A stretch of DNA of 64,000 bases. Origin: Aphanomyces cochlioides (Eukaryota > Oomycota > Saprolegniomycetes > Saprolegniales > Verrucalvaceae). Below, one piece after another: positions 1-12,100 of the stretch (the stretch's first letter is position 1; every line of letters starts with the position of its first letter). A program made the position numbers and the translations under genes. The notes under the pieces were generated by a model. The model saw nothing but the letters and a program-made list of their open reading frames with translations, ran no database searches and was not told the DNA's origin. The DNA lies in NCBI GenBank assembly GCA_019828595.1, contig JAHQRK010000007.1, forward strand, positions 2,914,001-2,978,000, written 5' to 3'.

Positions 1-40
1 CCAGACATGCTCGTCAGGAGTATTCCGGAAAAATTCCCCG

Positions 41-50
41 TTATCCGGAT
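41..50. promoter_or_regulatory. TTATCCGGAT motif upstream of the trehalose gene
   Basis: A copy of the ATCCGGAT-core palindrome, about 90 bp before the chosen start codon. The same core recurs before the mariner transposase (13549-13585) and three times before the YbjQ-like gene (19984-20044). Role inferred from position only. Confidence 0.3.
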
Positions 51-135
51 ATTTACTTGATTGAAAGTGTGTGTGCAAAAAAGTATCAATCGCTGGAAAC
101 GACAGTTACAAAAAGTCATTTTTTCATCTTCGACG

Positions 136-2931
136 ATGGACGGTCTGCGAGCGGCAAGTCCGCGCGACGTGTCGGTAGTTGTGTGTATCAATGTGCTTCC
201 ATTAGTGTTTACGCGTGCCCCGTTGACGGAAACGTGTCCGTGGCATGTGGAATGGAGCACCAGCTCGTATGGGTTGTTTCTCCGCCATATTGTCGCGGGT
301 CAACGATACAAACCCATCTTTGTCGGCTGTCCCGAAGTGTACATTCCAAAGCAAGACGAACAAGCCGTCCGCCTCTTGCTCCTCCATGATTTCAACTGCA
401 TTCCCGTCTTCCTGGACACGACGTTGGCCCACCGTCACTTTCAAGGTTTTTGCAAAGGGGTCCTCTGGCCGATCTTTCACAACGTTGTCGATGTCTACAA
501 CTCGGCCGAATTGACGCTGGATGCTTACCCTGCTGAAGTCGATCCGCCAAACCATGCGACGGAGAGCCGTGGGGAGAATGCCGAGCAAGATCGCACGGTA
601 TGGCTGCCACCTGCGTCGTGGAATCCAGCATCGCAAGACAAGTGCTGGAAAGAGTACTGCCAAGTGAATCGCTTGTTTGCCAAGAAAGTCATTGAGCATT
701 GGCAACCTGGCAGCATCATTTGGATTCACGACTACCCGTTGCTCGTCTTGGCGTCGTACTTGCTGCGGAAACTCCGCGCGGGATCGATTGCGATCTTTAT
801 GCACGTGCCGTTTCCATCGAGTGAAATCTTTCGTACGCTGACCGTCCGCACTGAACTACTTCGAGCTATGCTGTGCGCCAACCACATTGGCTTTCTAGTC
901 TTTGAACACGCCCGGCATTTCCTCACAGCATGCAAACGTCTCCTCGGCCTCAACTACAAAACGGCGCACAATGGCATGCTGGCTGTCGAATACAATGGCC
1001 GCCTCGTGCTCGTTACATGTAGCCATTGCGGCACGGAATTGTACCACATGAACGATCTCTTGGCTCGAATGGACACGGACACTCGTGCATTGCAAATGAA
1101 AGCTGCATTTGCACCACTTGTAGCGGCCAACAAGATCATATTAGCATCCGTCGATCGGCTGGAAGGTCTCAATGGCGTGCCGCTGAAATTGCGAGCATTT
1201 GATCGATTCCTTGCCATGTATCCTGCCCGTCGACGCGATGTTGTGCTCGTGCAGTATGGCATTTCGCTCGATTGTCGGCCCAACGATTACCGTCAGACGA
1301 GGACGTATGTTGAGAAATTTGTCGCCGAAATCAATCGACGATATGGCTCACCTGAAGCTCCTGTCATTGTGTACGAAGAGCGACCGACAATGATGGCCTT
1401 GGAACGCATGGTGTTGTGGCAAACAGGGCATATTTTCCTCGACACGTGTGTCCGCGGTGGTTTGACCATGCTTCCGTTTGAATTTTTGTCTGCGCATCAT
1501 AACCATCCATCGCATGCTGGTGTCTTGGTTGCGTCGGAATTTTCATGCTACTCGAGAATTTTGAATGGCGCGCTCTTGGTCAATCCATGGAAAGCAGACG
1601 ACGTGGTGGGTGCGATTGTGAAAGCAATCGAAATGCCAGCATATGAAATGCGCTCGCGGGCACACTTGAATTTTCAATTTCTCATCGACAATCCCGTTTC
1701 CGAGTGGGGAAGTCGTATGCTCGCCGATATTGAAAGCGCTGGGAAAATAGCCATGTCGACCAACTTGATGTCAGCGTCCGACAAGGCCAACGGGGATTTC
1801 CTCGAAATTGGTTTTGGATTTGATTACCGCGTCATGCAATTTTCTCCAGGATTTGCGCCGATAAATGTCGATGAGACAGCCAAAGCGTACGCCTCGTCGA
1901 CGAAACGACTCGTGATCTTTGATTATGGTGGTACGTTGAGCTGGACGCTATGCTTGATGGACGACGAAGCGTCGATGCATTATTACGAAGATAACAACGT
2001 CACAAAGGAGGGCGGCACCGATGATGGGCGGCTTGCTTCGATTCGCAAATTGGATGGCCAGGTGCGCACACCTGTGTCGGCTGCAACGAAAGCAAGCTTG
2101 GAAGTGCTGTGTCAAGATCCAAACAATGTCGTATTTGTATGGAGCAATGCACGTCGATTGGAATTGGAAGCCGAGTTCGGTCGCATTGCAGGACTCAATT
2201 TAGTCTCAGATAATGGCTATTTTCTCCGCAAGTCCGACTCACTAGCATGGGAATCTTTGTACGCCGATGCACCGGAGGATTTTGCATGGAAGACACAAGT
2301 GACAAATATCATAAAGACGTACGTCGCCCGCACGAATGGGTCGTTTGTTACCGTAAATGAGACGTCAGTCACGTTTGATTACCACAATTGTGACTTGGAA
2401 TACGGAGAAATGCAAGCTGCTGAATTGTATGAGCAATTGAGTCAACTTCTCAAGGTAGTCCCAGCTTGAAAAATTGTAGTACTCATCGACTGGGCTGTGT
2501 AGAAGGAGAAGACGACAATTGAGCGCGGCAAAGGATTTGTGGAAGTCCATCGGTTTGGCGTGAACAAAGCCATTGCAGTGTCGATGATTTTGAGCTTTTG
2601 CAAGGAAAAAGTTGCAACTCCTGACTTTATCTTGTGCGTTGGCGACGATGAGTCGGATGAACAAGCATTTCGAAGTACGTACTCGCATCTTGACCGTGTG
2701 TTGTGTTTGATTTTGCCTGGGTCGTAGCAATTCGAGCATTTGCCGATGCTGAAAAAACACCGGTGGTCTTGACGTGCACGGTGGGGCGAAAACCCAGTGC
2801 AGCACAATACTACTTGGTATCATCTACCAAATGTCTTCAAGGAAGCATATTTCATCGTCATGTAGGATAGCGTGAGCGAAGTATTGTCGTTGATTGAAGC
2901 TCTCAGTGTTGTGCGATCTCGATTGGTATGA
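136..2931 (+). CDS. bifunctional trehalose-6-phosphate synthase/phosphatase-like protein
   Basis: Predicted to make trehalose-6-phosphate from UDP-glucose and glucose-6-phosphate (GT20 domain) and to carry a HAD-type phosphatase domain. Four exons: 136-2454, 2503-2674, 2728-2816, 2866-2931; all phases fit and give about 881 aa. I chose the ATG at 136; the frame is open further upstream but without an ATG. The GT20 half shows WIHDYPLLVLASYLL (about residue 195), HVPFPSSEIFRTL (about 225) and VNPWKADDVV. The phosphatase half starts at FDYGGTL (about 595) and ends with LCVGDDESDEQAF (about 820) and the family tail DSVSEVLSLIEALS. Odd: motif I is D-Y-G-G-T where active HAD phosphatases have DxDGT, so phosphatase activity is doubtful. 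The family call is firm; the activity of the second domain is not. Confidence 0.9.
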
Positions 2932-3052
2932 TTGAGCGTTGAATTTGCTCTCGATAAACAATATCTGTGTGTAGAAACGACGGGCGAGTAGCCCTAGTGC
3001 ATCACGACGGGCCATCGTGACATTTCAAAGCCAATTTCTCAATGGTGGCAAG

Positions 3053-3304
3053 ATGATCAGTCCGATCTTTGTACGAAATTTGTCGAAAGAGTTTTCCAAA
3101 GCGATTTCAACGTCAACTTTGGAAGAATTTTGCGTTGATCATTTTAACCCCGCGATGCTCACGTCGCCACGGCAAGACGAAGAAAGCAAGTCTCGGCAAT
3201 GGCTGCGGACGTCCTTCACGACGGCCGAGTTGGTCCAAGCGGCAGTTGTTGGAGGCATTCTTGGTTGGTCATTACGGCATCAGTTACGGCGGTTCTTCCA
3301 GTAA
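3053..3304 (+). CDS. small hypothetical protein
   Basis: Open frame of 83 codons from an ATG at about 3053, lying between the trehalose gene and the choline-transporter-like gene and ending 36 bp before the latter. The predicted protein is basic at the N-terminus (MISPIFVRNLSKEF) and ends in a moderately hydrophobic segment (AELVQAAVVGGILGWSL) followed by basic residues, which could be a membrane anchor. I recognise no family. It could equally be 5' leader of the next gene. The only support is the open frame and the gap it fills. Confidence 0.3.
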   Translation: MISPIFVRNLSKEFSKAISTSTLEEFCVDHFNPAMLTSPRQDEESKSRQWLRTSFTTAELVQAAVVGGILGWSLRHQLRRFFQ

Positions 3305-3339
3305 TTCATATAAATATACCTTGAGAAACCACTATTGAA

Positions 3340-5556
3340 ATGGGTTGCTGCTCATCAAAGGAGGACGTCGTCCCCGATGGCTCGGGTGGCGTTGTGCCAA
3401 CCAAGATACGTAAATGCCGCGATGTTCTTTGTTGCGTCATCTTTATCGTCTTCTGGCTGGGGATGGCGGTCTTGGCTATTGTTGGTGTCGCCAATGGTAC
3501 CCCTCAAAGCCTCTTGTATGGCACCGATTTTAATGGCACAGTCTGTGGTACTGGAGCTATAGCCGATTCGAAGTATATCTTCTATCCTCGAATGAATGAA
3601 GACATGCAAGTGCAAGCGGCTAAAGGCATTCAGCCACTCAGCATGAAGTTTTACGGTCTTTGTGTCAACAAATGCCCTGAAATGGGGGATTACATTTGCA
3701 CGTATGCAGCCGAGGCCCAAATTCGCTCGAGTAATCCAAACGCCAATGCTACAACTCTCATGGCGAAGCGTCAAGCTCGTGCTTCGTCCTCGTTGTTCGG
3801 ATCGGCAGATTGCTGGCTTGTATCCCTTCCATCTGAGGCGGTCGCTTTTCGTTGTCTTCCGATGCAAGTCACCACTTCCAGCAGTACTGAAAAGTGTCTT
3901 GCTCCAGCAGACGCACCGCAGTATTACACGACAACAGCGAACGGAATCAAAGTACCGAATGCTAATTGCACTGTCAAGGTCACGCTTACGACATCACAAA
4001 CAATCGGGGAGGCGAATTCAAATCCAGTCTTGGACTCGCTCCAGACAACCACGGCTCTTGTCGGTCGCTACCTCTCAGACATTCAAAAAACGTTTGGCGA
4101 GCTCTTGGCAGGCGGTGGTGGCGGTGCTTTTATTTTTGGATGGATTTTCCTCATCTTGATGCGATTTTGTGCCGGTTGTATCATTTGGTTTGTCTTGTTT
4201 GCCACCATTATTCTTCTCGGTATTCTTTCCGTCTTCTTTTTGGTCAAAGGTGGCCTTATTCGTTCGGACCAAGTAGATCAAATCACTACTGCCATTCAAA
4301 CTGCCACCACCCTTGGTGTTCAAGTACCAGCATCACTCACTCAGTCGCAAAACAACACTAAAGTCTTCCAAGCTGCTGCAGTCATCTCGATCTTCTTCAC
4401 AGTTGTGGCGTTGCTTGTCGTGTGCTTTATGCGAAAACGTATCAAAATTGCAATTGGCATTATCCGTGAAGCATCTCGAGCAATCCAGCGATTGCCTTTT
4501 CTGGTATTGTTTCCAGTGTTTCCCGTAGTGGCCATTATCGTACTCTTCATCTACGCCACAATAATTGGCGCGTACATTTACTCTGCCAATGGGCAGACAA
4601 CTACAACACAGGCTGACTTGCAATGGGTGAACCAGCTCAATGCATCTTCAGCCAACGTTACTCCAAACCAACTGATGAAGATCATGGTTGCCTATCATTT
4701 CTTTGGCTTCCTTTGGACGAATCAAGTGATTCAAGCAGTTTCCATGACCACAATTGCTGGTGCCGTGTGCAAATACTATTGGAGTCGCGACAAGAAAAAG
4801 ATCGGCCGGTTCCCCATTCTTGCTAGCTTTCTCGATTGTTTCCGCTACCATTTTGGTTCGCTTGCCTTGGGGTCGTTCATCATTGCCCTCGTCCAGTTTA
4901 TTCGCGCAGTGCTTCTTTACATTGACCGTCAGACAAAACAGCTTCAGCAGTCGAATCTTGCAGTGAAAGTTGCGCTCAAGGTTGTTGCTTGCTGCCTCTG
5001 GTGCCTTGAAAAATGCCTCAAGTTTATTTCAAAGAACGCGTACATTTTGATTGCCATGAAAGGTCGGTCATTTTGTGCGTCTACACGCGAAGCATTTGCT
5101 CTCATATTTGCCAATATGGCCCAAATCGCCGTCGCCACCGCCATTGTCAATCTCATTTTGGTCGTTGCTCGAGTCGCCATCTCCATCGCAGCAGCAATCA
5201 TTCTATTTCTTTACTTTGACAAGAACTCCCAATTTGATACTGGAGGTTCACGTGAGCTCTCTTCTCTTTTTCCTCCAGTCGTCTTGGGCTTTCTGCTCGC
5301 CTGGTTTGTTTCGGGGGCATTCCTCGGCGTGTATGAGATGACAGTGGACACCATCTTGTTGTGCTTTTGTGAGGATCGCCGAATTAACCACGAGTCGGGG
5401 CAATATTACATGAGTAACGAGCTCGCTGCGTTTGTAGACAAAGCCTCGAAGAAGAGCAAGCCGGCCGACGGAGACAAATCAGTTCCATCCACACCTGCAT
5501 CTCCAGGAACCAAAACGATTGAAGTGTCTTCACGTGCCAAACCCGACGAGATTTAA
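3340..5556 (+). CDS. choline-transporter-like protein (CTL/SLC44 family)
   Basis: Intronless, 738 aa, a multi-pass membrane protein of the CTL/SLC44 family, members of which move choline or related solutes across plasma or organelle membranes. The N-terminus MGCCSSKED is a candidate N-myristoylation/palmitoylation site. The family signature follows: KCRDVLCCVIFIVFWLGMA (first membrane segment), then NGTPQSLLYGTDFNGTVCG, then a Cys-rich extracytoplasmic loop with KCPEMGDYIC. A block of membrane helices spans about residues 260-660, containing the conserved late region KCLKFISKNAYILIAMKGRSFC that is diagnostic of the family. The tail is polar and Ser/Pro/Lys-rich. The start is the first ATG and fits family length. 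The transported substrate cannot be told from sequence. Confidence 0.92.
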   Translation: MGCCSSKEDVVPDGSGGVVPTKIRKCRDVLCCVIFIVFWLGMAVLAIVGVANGTPQSLLYGTDFNGTVCGTGAIADSKYIFYPRMNEDMQVQAAKGIQPLSMKFYGLCVNKCPEMGDYICTYAAEAQIRSSNPNANATTLMAKRQARASSSLFGSADCWLVSLPSEAVAFRCLPMQVTTSSSTEKCLAPADAPQYYTTTANGIKVPNANCTVKVTLTTSQTIGEANSNPVLDSLQTTTALVGRYLSDIQKTFGELLAGGGGGAFIFGWIFLILMRFCAGCIIWFVLFATIILLGILSVFFLVKGGLIRSDQVDQITTAIQTATTLGVQVPASLTQSQNNTKVFQAAAVISIFFTVVALLVVCFMRKRIKIAIGIIREASRAIQRLPFLVLFPVFPVVAIIVLFIYATIIGAYIYSANGQTTTTQADLQWVNQLNASSANVTPNQLMKIMVAYHFFGFLWTNQVIQAVSMTTIAGAVCKYYWSRDKKKIGRFPILASFLDCFRYHFGSLALGSFIIALVQFIRAVLLYIDRQTKQLQQSNLAVKVALKVVACCLWCLEKCLKFISKNAYILIAMKGRSFCASTREAFALIFANMAQIAVATAIVNLILVVARVAISIAAAIILFLYFDKNSQFDTGGSRELSSLFPPVVLGFLLAWFVSGAFLGVYEMTVDTILLCFCEDRRINHESGQYYMSNELAAFVDKASKKSKPADGDKSVPSTPASPGTKTIEVSSRAKPDEI

Positions 5557-5846
5557 GTCCTCATTCTTCCTGCATACTTTTGTGTAATAGATTCTTCATT
5601 TTGTACTGTATCCATGGCAGTCGAACGCCACACCTTTCGGCATTGGCGAGACCCTCTTGCATCATGAAATTGGTACAAAAACCAGACGGGAATCGGGACA
5701 TCTCTTTGTCCTGCATGTCTTTCTCTCATAGATTGACCAGATTACATCCATGGAGATCAAGTATCGCGAGAAAGGACGTCCAGAGCAACGGCGCAGCTTG
5801 GCGCGCTTTTCCTTGAAAGGCACCCAATATTGAATTGACAGAACTT

Positions 5847-5998
5847 TCTTTTGGCGAACCATTCGCAATGTTCAATTCGGCATTTTTGTATTTCAAGGTC
5901 AAATTGCCAAATTTTACACTTTAAATCGACAAAATTGAAAATTTTAGTCCAAAATGACGAATTAACTTGAAATGCCGAAATTTCCTCTTGCCAAAAGA
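5847..5998. repeat. imperfect inverted repeat (foldback, MITE-like)
   Basis: In the 520-bp gap between the CTL gene and the aminotransferase. The left arm contains TCTTTTGGCGAA then TTCGGCATTT (5847-5890). The right arm contains the reverse complements, TGCCGAA (5973-5979) and TTGCCAAAAGA (about 5987-5997). The interior is AT-rich. It could be an old MITE or a hairpin in the promoter. I see nothing else in 5557-5846. Confidence 0.4.
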
Positions 5999-6075
5999 TG
6001 GTGCAATGGATGGGTTTTGATTGGCTGTTATTCATAATCGAGCCATGGAACCCTGACAGTTTTGATTTTGCTGCC

Positions 6076-7643
6076 ATGCTTGCACTCCATCGCCGCGCCG
6101 CTAGTACTTTCTCGCGCCTTTCCCGCGCGTCCATGAGCTTTAGCAGCACGGCGGCTTCTAAAGTTGAAGATCACGAAGAATTGTCACCTGAAGCGACGGA
6201 GAACCAATTTATTGTGAAGACATACAACTCGAATGGTGTCCGCACGAAAGAAGGCTTGCTCATCACTCACGGCAAGGGTCCATACTTGTTTGATTCTCGA
6301 GGCAATAAGTTTCTTGATTTTTACTCGGGTATTGCAGTGACTGCGCTCGGACATGCGGATCCTCAAGTGACGGAAGCGATTACAGCTCAAGCTCAAGTAA
6401 GATCCAATCATTGTTTGCACCCATTCTCATACCATGCCGGTCGAGTAGAAACTCTCGCATGTGAGCAACTTGTTCCACTCGGAACCTCCACTTCGATTGG
6501 CGAAAACTCTTGTTGAAAACTCGAGCTTTGACAAAGTTTTCTTCGCCAACTCGGGCACGGAAGCTAACGAAGGTGCTTACAAGTTTGCTCGCTTGTACGC
6601 CAACAAAATTACCAAGGACACGTAAGTTCAGTCATTTAAGCTCCTTGCTTACAACCCCAATATGCAGACCACTTGAAGGAAAAAAGAACCATGTGATTGC
6701 CTTTAAGGGTGGCTTCCATGGTCGTTCATCTGGCGCACTCTCGTTGACGTACAAACCTGCGATTCGCGAGCCTTTCCTTCCTTTGCTTCCTGGCATTTCA
6801 TTTGCCGAGTACAACAACCTGGATGATGTTCGTCGCCTCATTTCCGAACAAACGTGTGCCATCATCGTCGAATCTATTCAGGTATAATCTCCCTATTGTT
6901 CGTTACCTAAATACATTGACGTAGGGTGAAGGTGGAGTCTTGCCGGCAACCGCCGACTTTCTTCCAGGTCTCCGAGCTCTAGCTGACGAATTTAAAGCTC
7001 TCTTGATCGTCGATGAAGTGCAAACTGGTCTCGGACGTACTGGCAAGCTCTTCGGCCACGAAGTGTACGGCGTTCAACCAGACATTATCACATTGGCCAA
7101 ACCTCTTGCGAACGGTCTTCCTATCGGCGCTGTGCTCACTAAAAATCACGTTGCCGAAGCTGTCACTGCCGGGGCCCATGGTACGACGTTTGGAGGAAAC
7201 CCTCTGGTTTGCGAGGCTGCCAACGTGGTCGTGAATCGTATCTTGGAACCTGGATTTTTGCTGGTGCGTTTTGAAAGCTTGATACCTATCTAACCAACCA
7301 AAATGTAGCATGTGCAAAAGATGGGACGCATTCTTGCTCATGGCCTCAAAAACATTAAATCGAAACATTCAGGCAAAGTTGCTGACGTTCGACTTCCCAT
7401 CGGTGAAGCCGGTCTTTATGCTGGTGTCGAGTTCGTTGGCCCTGTTGCTCCTATCATCGGTGAATTGGTCAACCATGGCGTGCTTGCTATCACTGCTGGC
7501 GAAAAGTACGTTTGCAAACATATCATTATTTACCCTTTGCAACTAGGGTGCTCCGTATTTGTCCACCCCTCATTGTTTCAGAAGAGGATGTGAACCACTT
7601 CATCTCAGCATTGGACTCTGCTGTTGAGAAGCACAATTTCTAG
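6076..7643 (+). CDS. class III aminotransferase, acetylornithine/ornithine type, probably mitochondrial
   Basis: PLP-dependent transaminase of the ArgD/ornithine-aminotransferase group, expected in arginine/ornithine metabolism. Six exons with phase-consistent GT-AG introns: 6076-6396, 6449-6621, 6668-6881, 6925-7263, 7309-7505, 7547-7643. The start ATG at 6076 gives a basic, Ser/Arg-rich presequence ([15 protein letters not shown]) typical of mitochondrial import; an in-frame ATG at 5998 is possible. Signatures: [20 protein letters not shown] and GIAVTALGH, then [28 protein letters not shown], the PLP-lysine segment [14 protein letters not shown], and [14 protein letters not shown]. The N-terminal wording matches acetylornithine aminotransferase better than 4-aminobutyrate enzymes, but exact substrate is inference. 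Confidence 0.88.
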
Positions 7644-9135
7644 GAGGAGATCTTAATGCATCTCAATGAGATGTCATTCTGTTTTTTCTTAAACAGTCTC
7701 TGAAGCACATCCATCTGCATGAATGCGAGAGCCCGAGCTCAATTGAAATATCACCTACGCCTTCCATAAAGACTTCGCAGATGTTCTCCCTCTCCTTCAG
7801 CTCGTTGGATATTGACTTCTACCCCAGCATCGTCGCCTCAACTACTCACTGGCATTCAGTCTTGGTCTTTGAATCATTAATTCTTTCTCATTGTTTTCCT
7901 AAGGTGCAAAAGCAATGCTGCTCACGCACTTGAAGAATGGAAGACACCGGCGCAAGAGATGGCATTTTATTCATTGAGCCAGACGTGGTGCAAATCGATC
8001 GGAAACCTGATGTTCTCATGGATTTGGTCAACTTCTTACATGTACACAGTATCCAACCGAGTATTGCTGCCTAACAAGCGATGTTGGAAACTTTATCAGC
8101 AGCCACGGCTGAAACTTTTAACATTTCCTTGCCAGCGATTCAACGTTCGCATATTCTTCGGGACACGCAATTAGAGGTTAGCCTATCAGTGTGCAATTTG
8201 AGGAGAAGGACGCAATTTGACCGAGGTTTTGGGCAAATTCCCGAAATGCTGCTTTGCCCCGCTCATTGTGGGCACCGGACTCATGGCCTGCTCGTGTCAA
8301 CATTCTCGCCAAATCCTGAAAAGCCACGAGTAAGGGTAGTATTTGGACCATCGACAATGAGCTACTAGCCCATGGCTCGACTGTTGATACACCTCATATT
8401 TGGGTTAGACTTGTATCATGGTGGGTCGTAACTTGTCGATGAAGTAGGATGGCAAAATACCTGTCGCAATATTATCATCTTTGAATCTGAAGGAATTTGT
8501 CCACATCTGAGCTGCTCGACGAAAATATGTGGAAAAAATTGCTTCAGCTTGTTGTCGCCCACTTTTGAGCCGTATCAACTGTGGCGCCATGGGCTCGCCC
8601 CTCTTTGACGAGAAAGTTGATATTAACCCAAAAACGAGCTAGTTTATTTTATTCATGTATCAGGGATATGAATCAGACAAACGTCGTTCAGCAACGACGT
8701 TGAGAATCAAATGGTGCTCTTGGTTAACTGACACGACTTGAGACCCCGACAAAGTTATGTGTTGACATGGAGATCACAATTGAGCACTCTCCAGGGTACG
8801 AATGCACTCCTTGAAATGTAGCCTTCCACAAGATGCTTCTCCCTTGTGCACATCCTTGGCGGAAACGTAGTCCTTCAAATCGAGAGCAAGGATTGAACTC
8901 TTCAACCACATAGTTTACTTCGTCGCCAGGCTCTTTTCCAATTGTAGTCTTGGTTGTTCTACGTAGTAAGAGTGTGTAGAGATTCAAAGGTGGCGCATCG
9001 CCGTCGTCCTTCCTTTCTGGTCACTTGCTTCGAGTTGGCGAATTTGAAAGTGTTCGAAATTGCGCGCGAAAAATTATTGCAAGAAAGTATTGGATTGGTT
9101 CTCAACGGACCAATCACTTTCGAATTGACGCCTTC
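7644..9135. other. gene-poor stretch with decayed coding fragments
   Basis: About 1.5 kb without a gene that I can support. 7937-8180 (+) contains one frame (begins MEDTGARDGILFIEPDVV) interrupted by a single TAA; about 8210-8335 (+) a further open piece. 8405-8590 and 8724-8987 hold open frames on the minus strand. None matches a family I know. A decayed gene or an intron-rich gene of unknown type is possible. Confidence 0.5.
7937..8335 (+). pseudogene. possible relic of an unknown gene
   Basis: An ATG at about 7937 opens a frame (MEDTGARDGILFIEPDVV) that runs some 80 codons with one in-frame TAA. A second coherent piece follows in another frame after a GT...AG-like gap, containing LTEVLGKFPKCCFAPLIVG. 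The composition looks protein-coding, but no motif identifies it and the internal stop cannot be removed with a good intron. It may be a degraded gene or chance. Confidence 0.25.
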
Positions 9136-12100
9136 ATGCGCGTACTAAATGTGGCGGAAAAGCCGTCCGTGGCGAAGGAAATCTCGGCGATTCTGTCGCG
9201 TGGGGCGTGCACCAAGGTAGACTTAGATCAAGATTCAATGAAAGACTGAGAGTGTAGAGACCAGGGCAATCCCAGTACAATTGGATCTTTGAGTTTCCAT
9301 TCCAGATCCAAAACCAACAAGTGCAAATGGTCTTTACGTCAGTGACAGGGCATTTGATGGAGCTAGAATTTGCAAGCACTCATAGGTCCTTGCCATTCTT
9401 CTATGTGCTAATTCACCTGACTGATGTTGATTGTAGAAGTTGGAAATCGTGCGATCCGATTGAACTTTTTTCAGCAAGGGTTGAAAAGAAAGTGCGCAGC
9501 GATCAAAAACCGATTGAACATACATTGCGAACCGAAGCTGCAAGAGCGCAGGTATATCTTGAAGCATAGTTTTGATTTCACCGCAATGACATAGTGGCTC
9601 GTCTTGTGGCTGGATTGTGATCGCGAAGGAGAAAACATTGCATTTGAAGTCAAACGTGTGTGTGAAAATGTCAATCGACGTTTGAGAGTGTTTCGTGCAC
9701 GTTTTTCAGCGCTGATCCCACGGGATATACATCATGCCGTTCAACATCTCGTTCATCCCAACGAAAATTTGTCCCTAGCTTGCGACGCCAGAAGTGAAAT
9801 TGATCTACGTCTTGGTGCTGCTTTCACTCGATTCCAGACAATGCGGATCCAAAAGAAGTTTCCACGCATCCACACATCAAATGCCTCTTCAGAGAACAAA
9901 GTCATTAGCTTTGGGTCATGCCAGTTTCCAACCCTTGGCTTTGTTGTCGACAGATACTTGGCTATTGAAGCATTTGAAAGAGAACCATTTTACTACCTCC
10001 ACGTTACTCATGTGATACCGGACGTCGGAGCAATTGAATTTTCGTGGAATCGAAACCGTGTATATGACCACCTGGCTTGCCTTGCGATCTACGAGACGTG
10101 TGTTGAAGCACATGTGGCAACGATTACCAACATAGTTCGCAAGGATACCTCGAAGCGCAAGCCACTCCCCCTCACTACAGTCGAGTTTCAAAAGCGAGCA
10201 GCTAGGTTCTGGAAGTATCACGTTGCCATGCTGACTGTGATCTCTTAGATGGCTTCGCATCACTTCCGAAGAAGCAATGACAGCTGCAGAGTCTCTGTAC
10301 AATAAGGGTTTACTGAGTTATCCCCGCACAGAGACAGACAGCTTCAAGGAAGGCACAGACTTGATGGCACTCATCGCATTGCATGCAACACATGAAACTT
10401 GGGGTGGATATGTTGCTCAACTCCAAAATGGCAAGTTTGAGCATCCACGAAACGGAAAGCACGATGATCAAGCACATCCACCGATTCATCCTACGAAGTC
10501 AGTTCCTCTTGGAACACTGTCGGACAAGGAACGAAAGGTGTACGAGTTTGTAGTGCTGCACTTTCTGGCGTGTTGCAGCATGGACGCTCGTGGAAATCAA
10601 ACACAAGTTACGATGAAAATGGCCGATGAAGTATTCTCGGCAAGCGGGCTCATGATCACCGCGCGCAACTACCTTGATATTTACAAGTATGAAAAATGGG
10701 CTGCCAGTGTCATTCCAGTCTACGAAAAAGGAGATTTTTTCGTGCCAACTCTGGTTGAACTAAAAAATGGCGAGACAGCACCGCCTCCGCTTTTGACAGA
10801 ATCAGATCTGATTGCTAAGATGGATCAGCACGGCATTGGCACTGACGCAACGATTGCTGAGCACATCAATACAATCCTAAAACGTGAATACGCTATCAAG
10901 GTCAACAACAATACGCAGTTTAAACCCACAGATCTCGGTTTGGCACTTGTTCAATCGTACAATACGATGGGCTATCAACTTGCAAAACCTGATCTTCGTG
11001 CTGCGGTATTTCCATGACTAACTTTTCGACATCACTAATATCGCTATAGATGGAGCGCGATTGTACCGCCATTTCACTTGGCCAGAAGTCTCTCGCCCAA
11101 GTCATACAAACGTGCATGGAGCAGGTGGCCTTTCGTACTATTCACATCAAGTAATTTCGATATTCTGACTAGATGCGGTCCATCTTTGTCAGCGTCGTCG
11201 ACAAAAGCAATATATTGGACGAAACATTTGGCAGATATTTCAACCAAGGCGGTAACAACAGCAACGCACAACCCCCAGCAGAATCTCAACTAATGGGTAC
11301 ACAAATCAGCAGGTGCGGCGATTGTGGCACCGTGTCGATGGAATGGAGGTAACACTTGTCACGCATTTGTTTTATCTCATCGGTCCCAGGCGGCCTCCTG
11401 ATGGTGACAATGGATTTCTCTCCTGTGCACGCTGTCGTAAACACTTTCCATTACCCATGCATTCATCTGTGAAAGCTCTTGACGTAACTTGTCCCCTGTG
11501 TCGCTTTCAAGTTGTTGAAATCCAACGGACCGGCAGCCCGTACCCTGTCTGCCCGCACTGCTTTTCTCACCCACCAAATCCACGTCTCAATGAAATGGCA
11601 TGTTTCAACTGTGCTGAGGTTGAATGCCCCTTAGCCACTGGACCTCAAGAACAATGCGTCGTCCAGTTTTGCACGCAATGTCATGAGCACCCTATGAAAC
11701 TCAAGCGAACCAAGAATGCAAAGTTCACGATTGGTTGTGTCGACTACCCGAGATGCACAACCTCAGTTTGGCTCCCCTCATCAATCAAAGTTGCGATTGC
11801 GACACCGAACTTGTGTTCTCGATGTTCCAACGTCCAGCAGATGATTTACCGCCTTCAAATGCGCTTTCAACCTGGCGCTTTGCCACCTGATGTTCAAGAG
11901 CGCACGGGAAGCGAGTTATACGAAGCATGCGTATTTTGTGACGATGTTCTCCAAGAAATCTTTCAACTGCGATTACCATCCTCTTCATCATCGTCCAGCC
12001 GACCGGCGCCTTCGTCTTCACCCATGTCGCAAGCCCAGGTGGATCAATCGTATGCGAGAGTGTCAGGACGAAACATGCCTGCCAACGAGTATGTCGAATC

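Noticed and set aside
2824..3015. Small minus-strand gene after the trehalose gene
   Set aside because: The 63-codon frame overlaps the last exon of the trehalose gene, where the plus-strand reading is clearly coding, and shows no motif.
8405..8987. Minus-strand gene in the gap before topoisomerase III
   Set aside because: Two open frames (61 and 87 codons) without recognisable motifs, start context or connecting intron.
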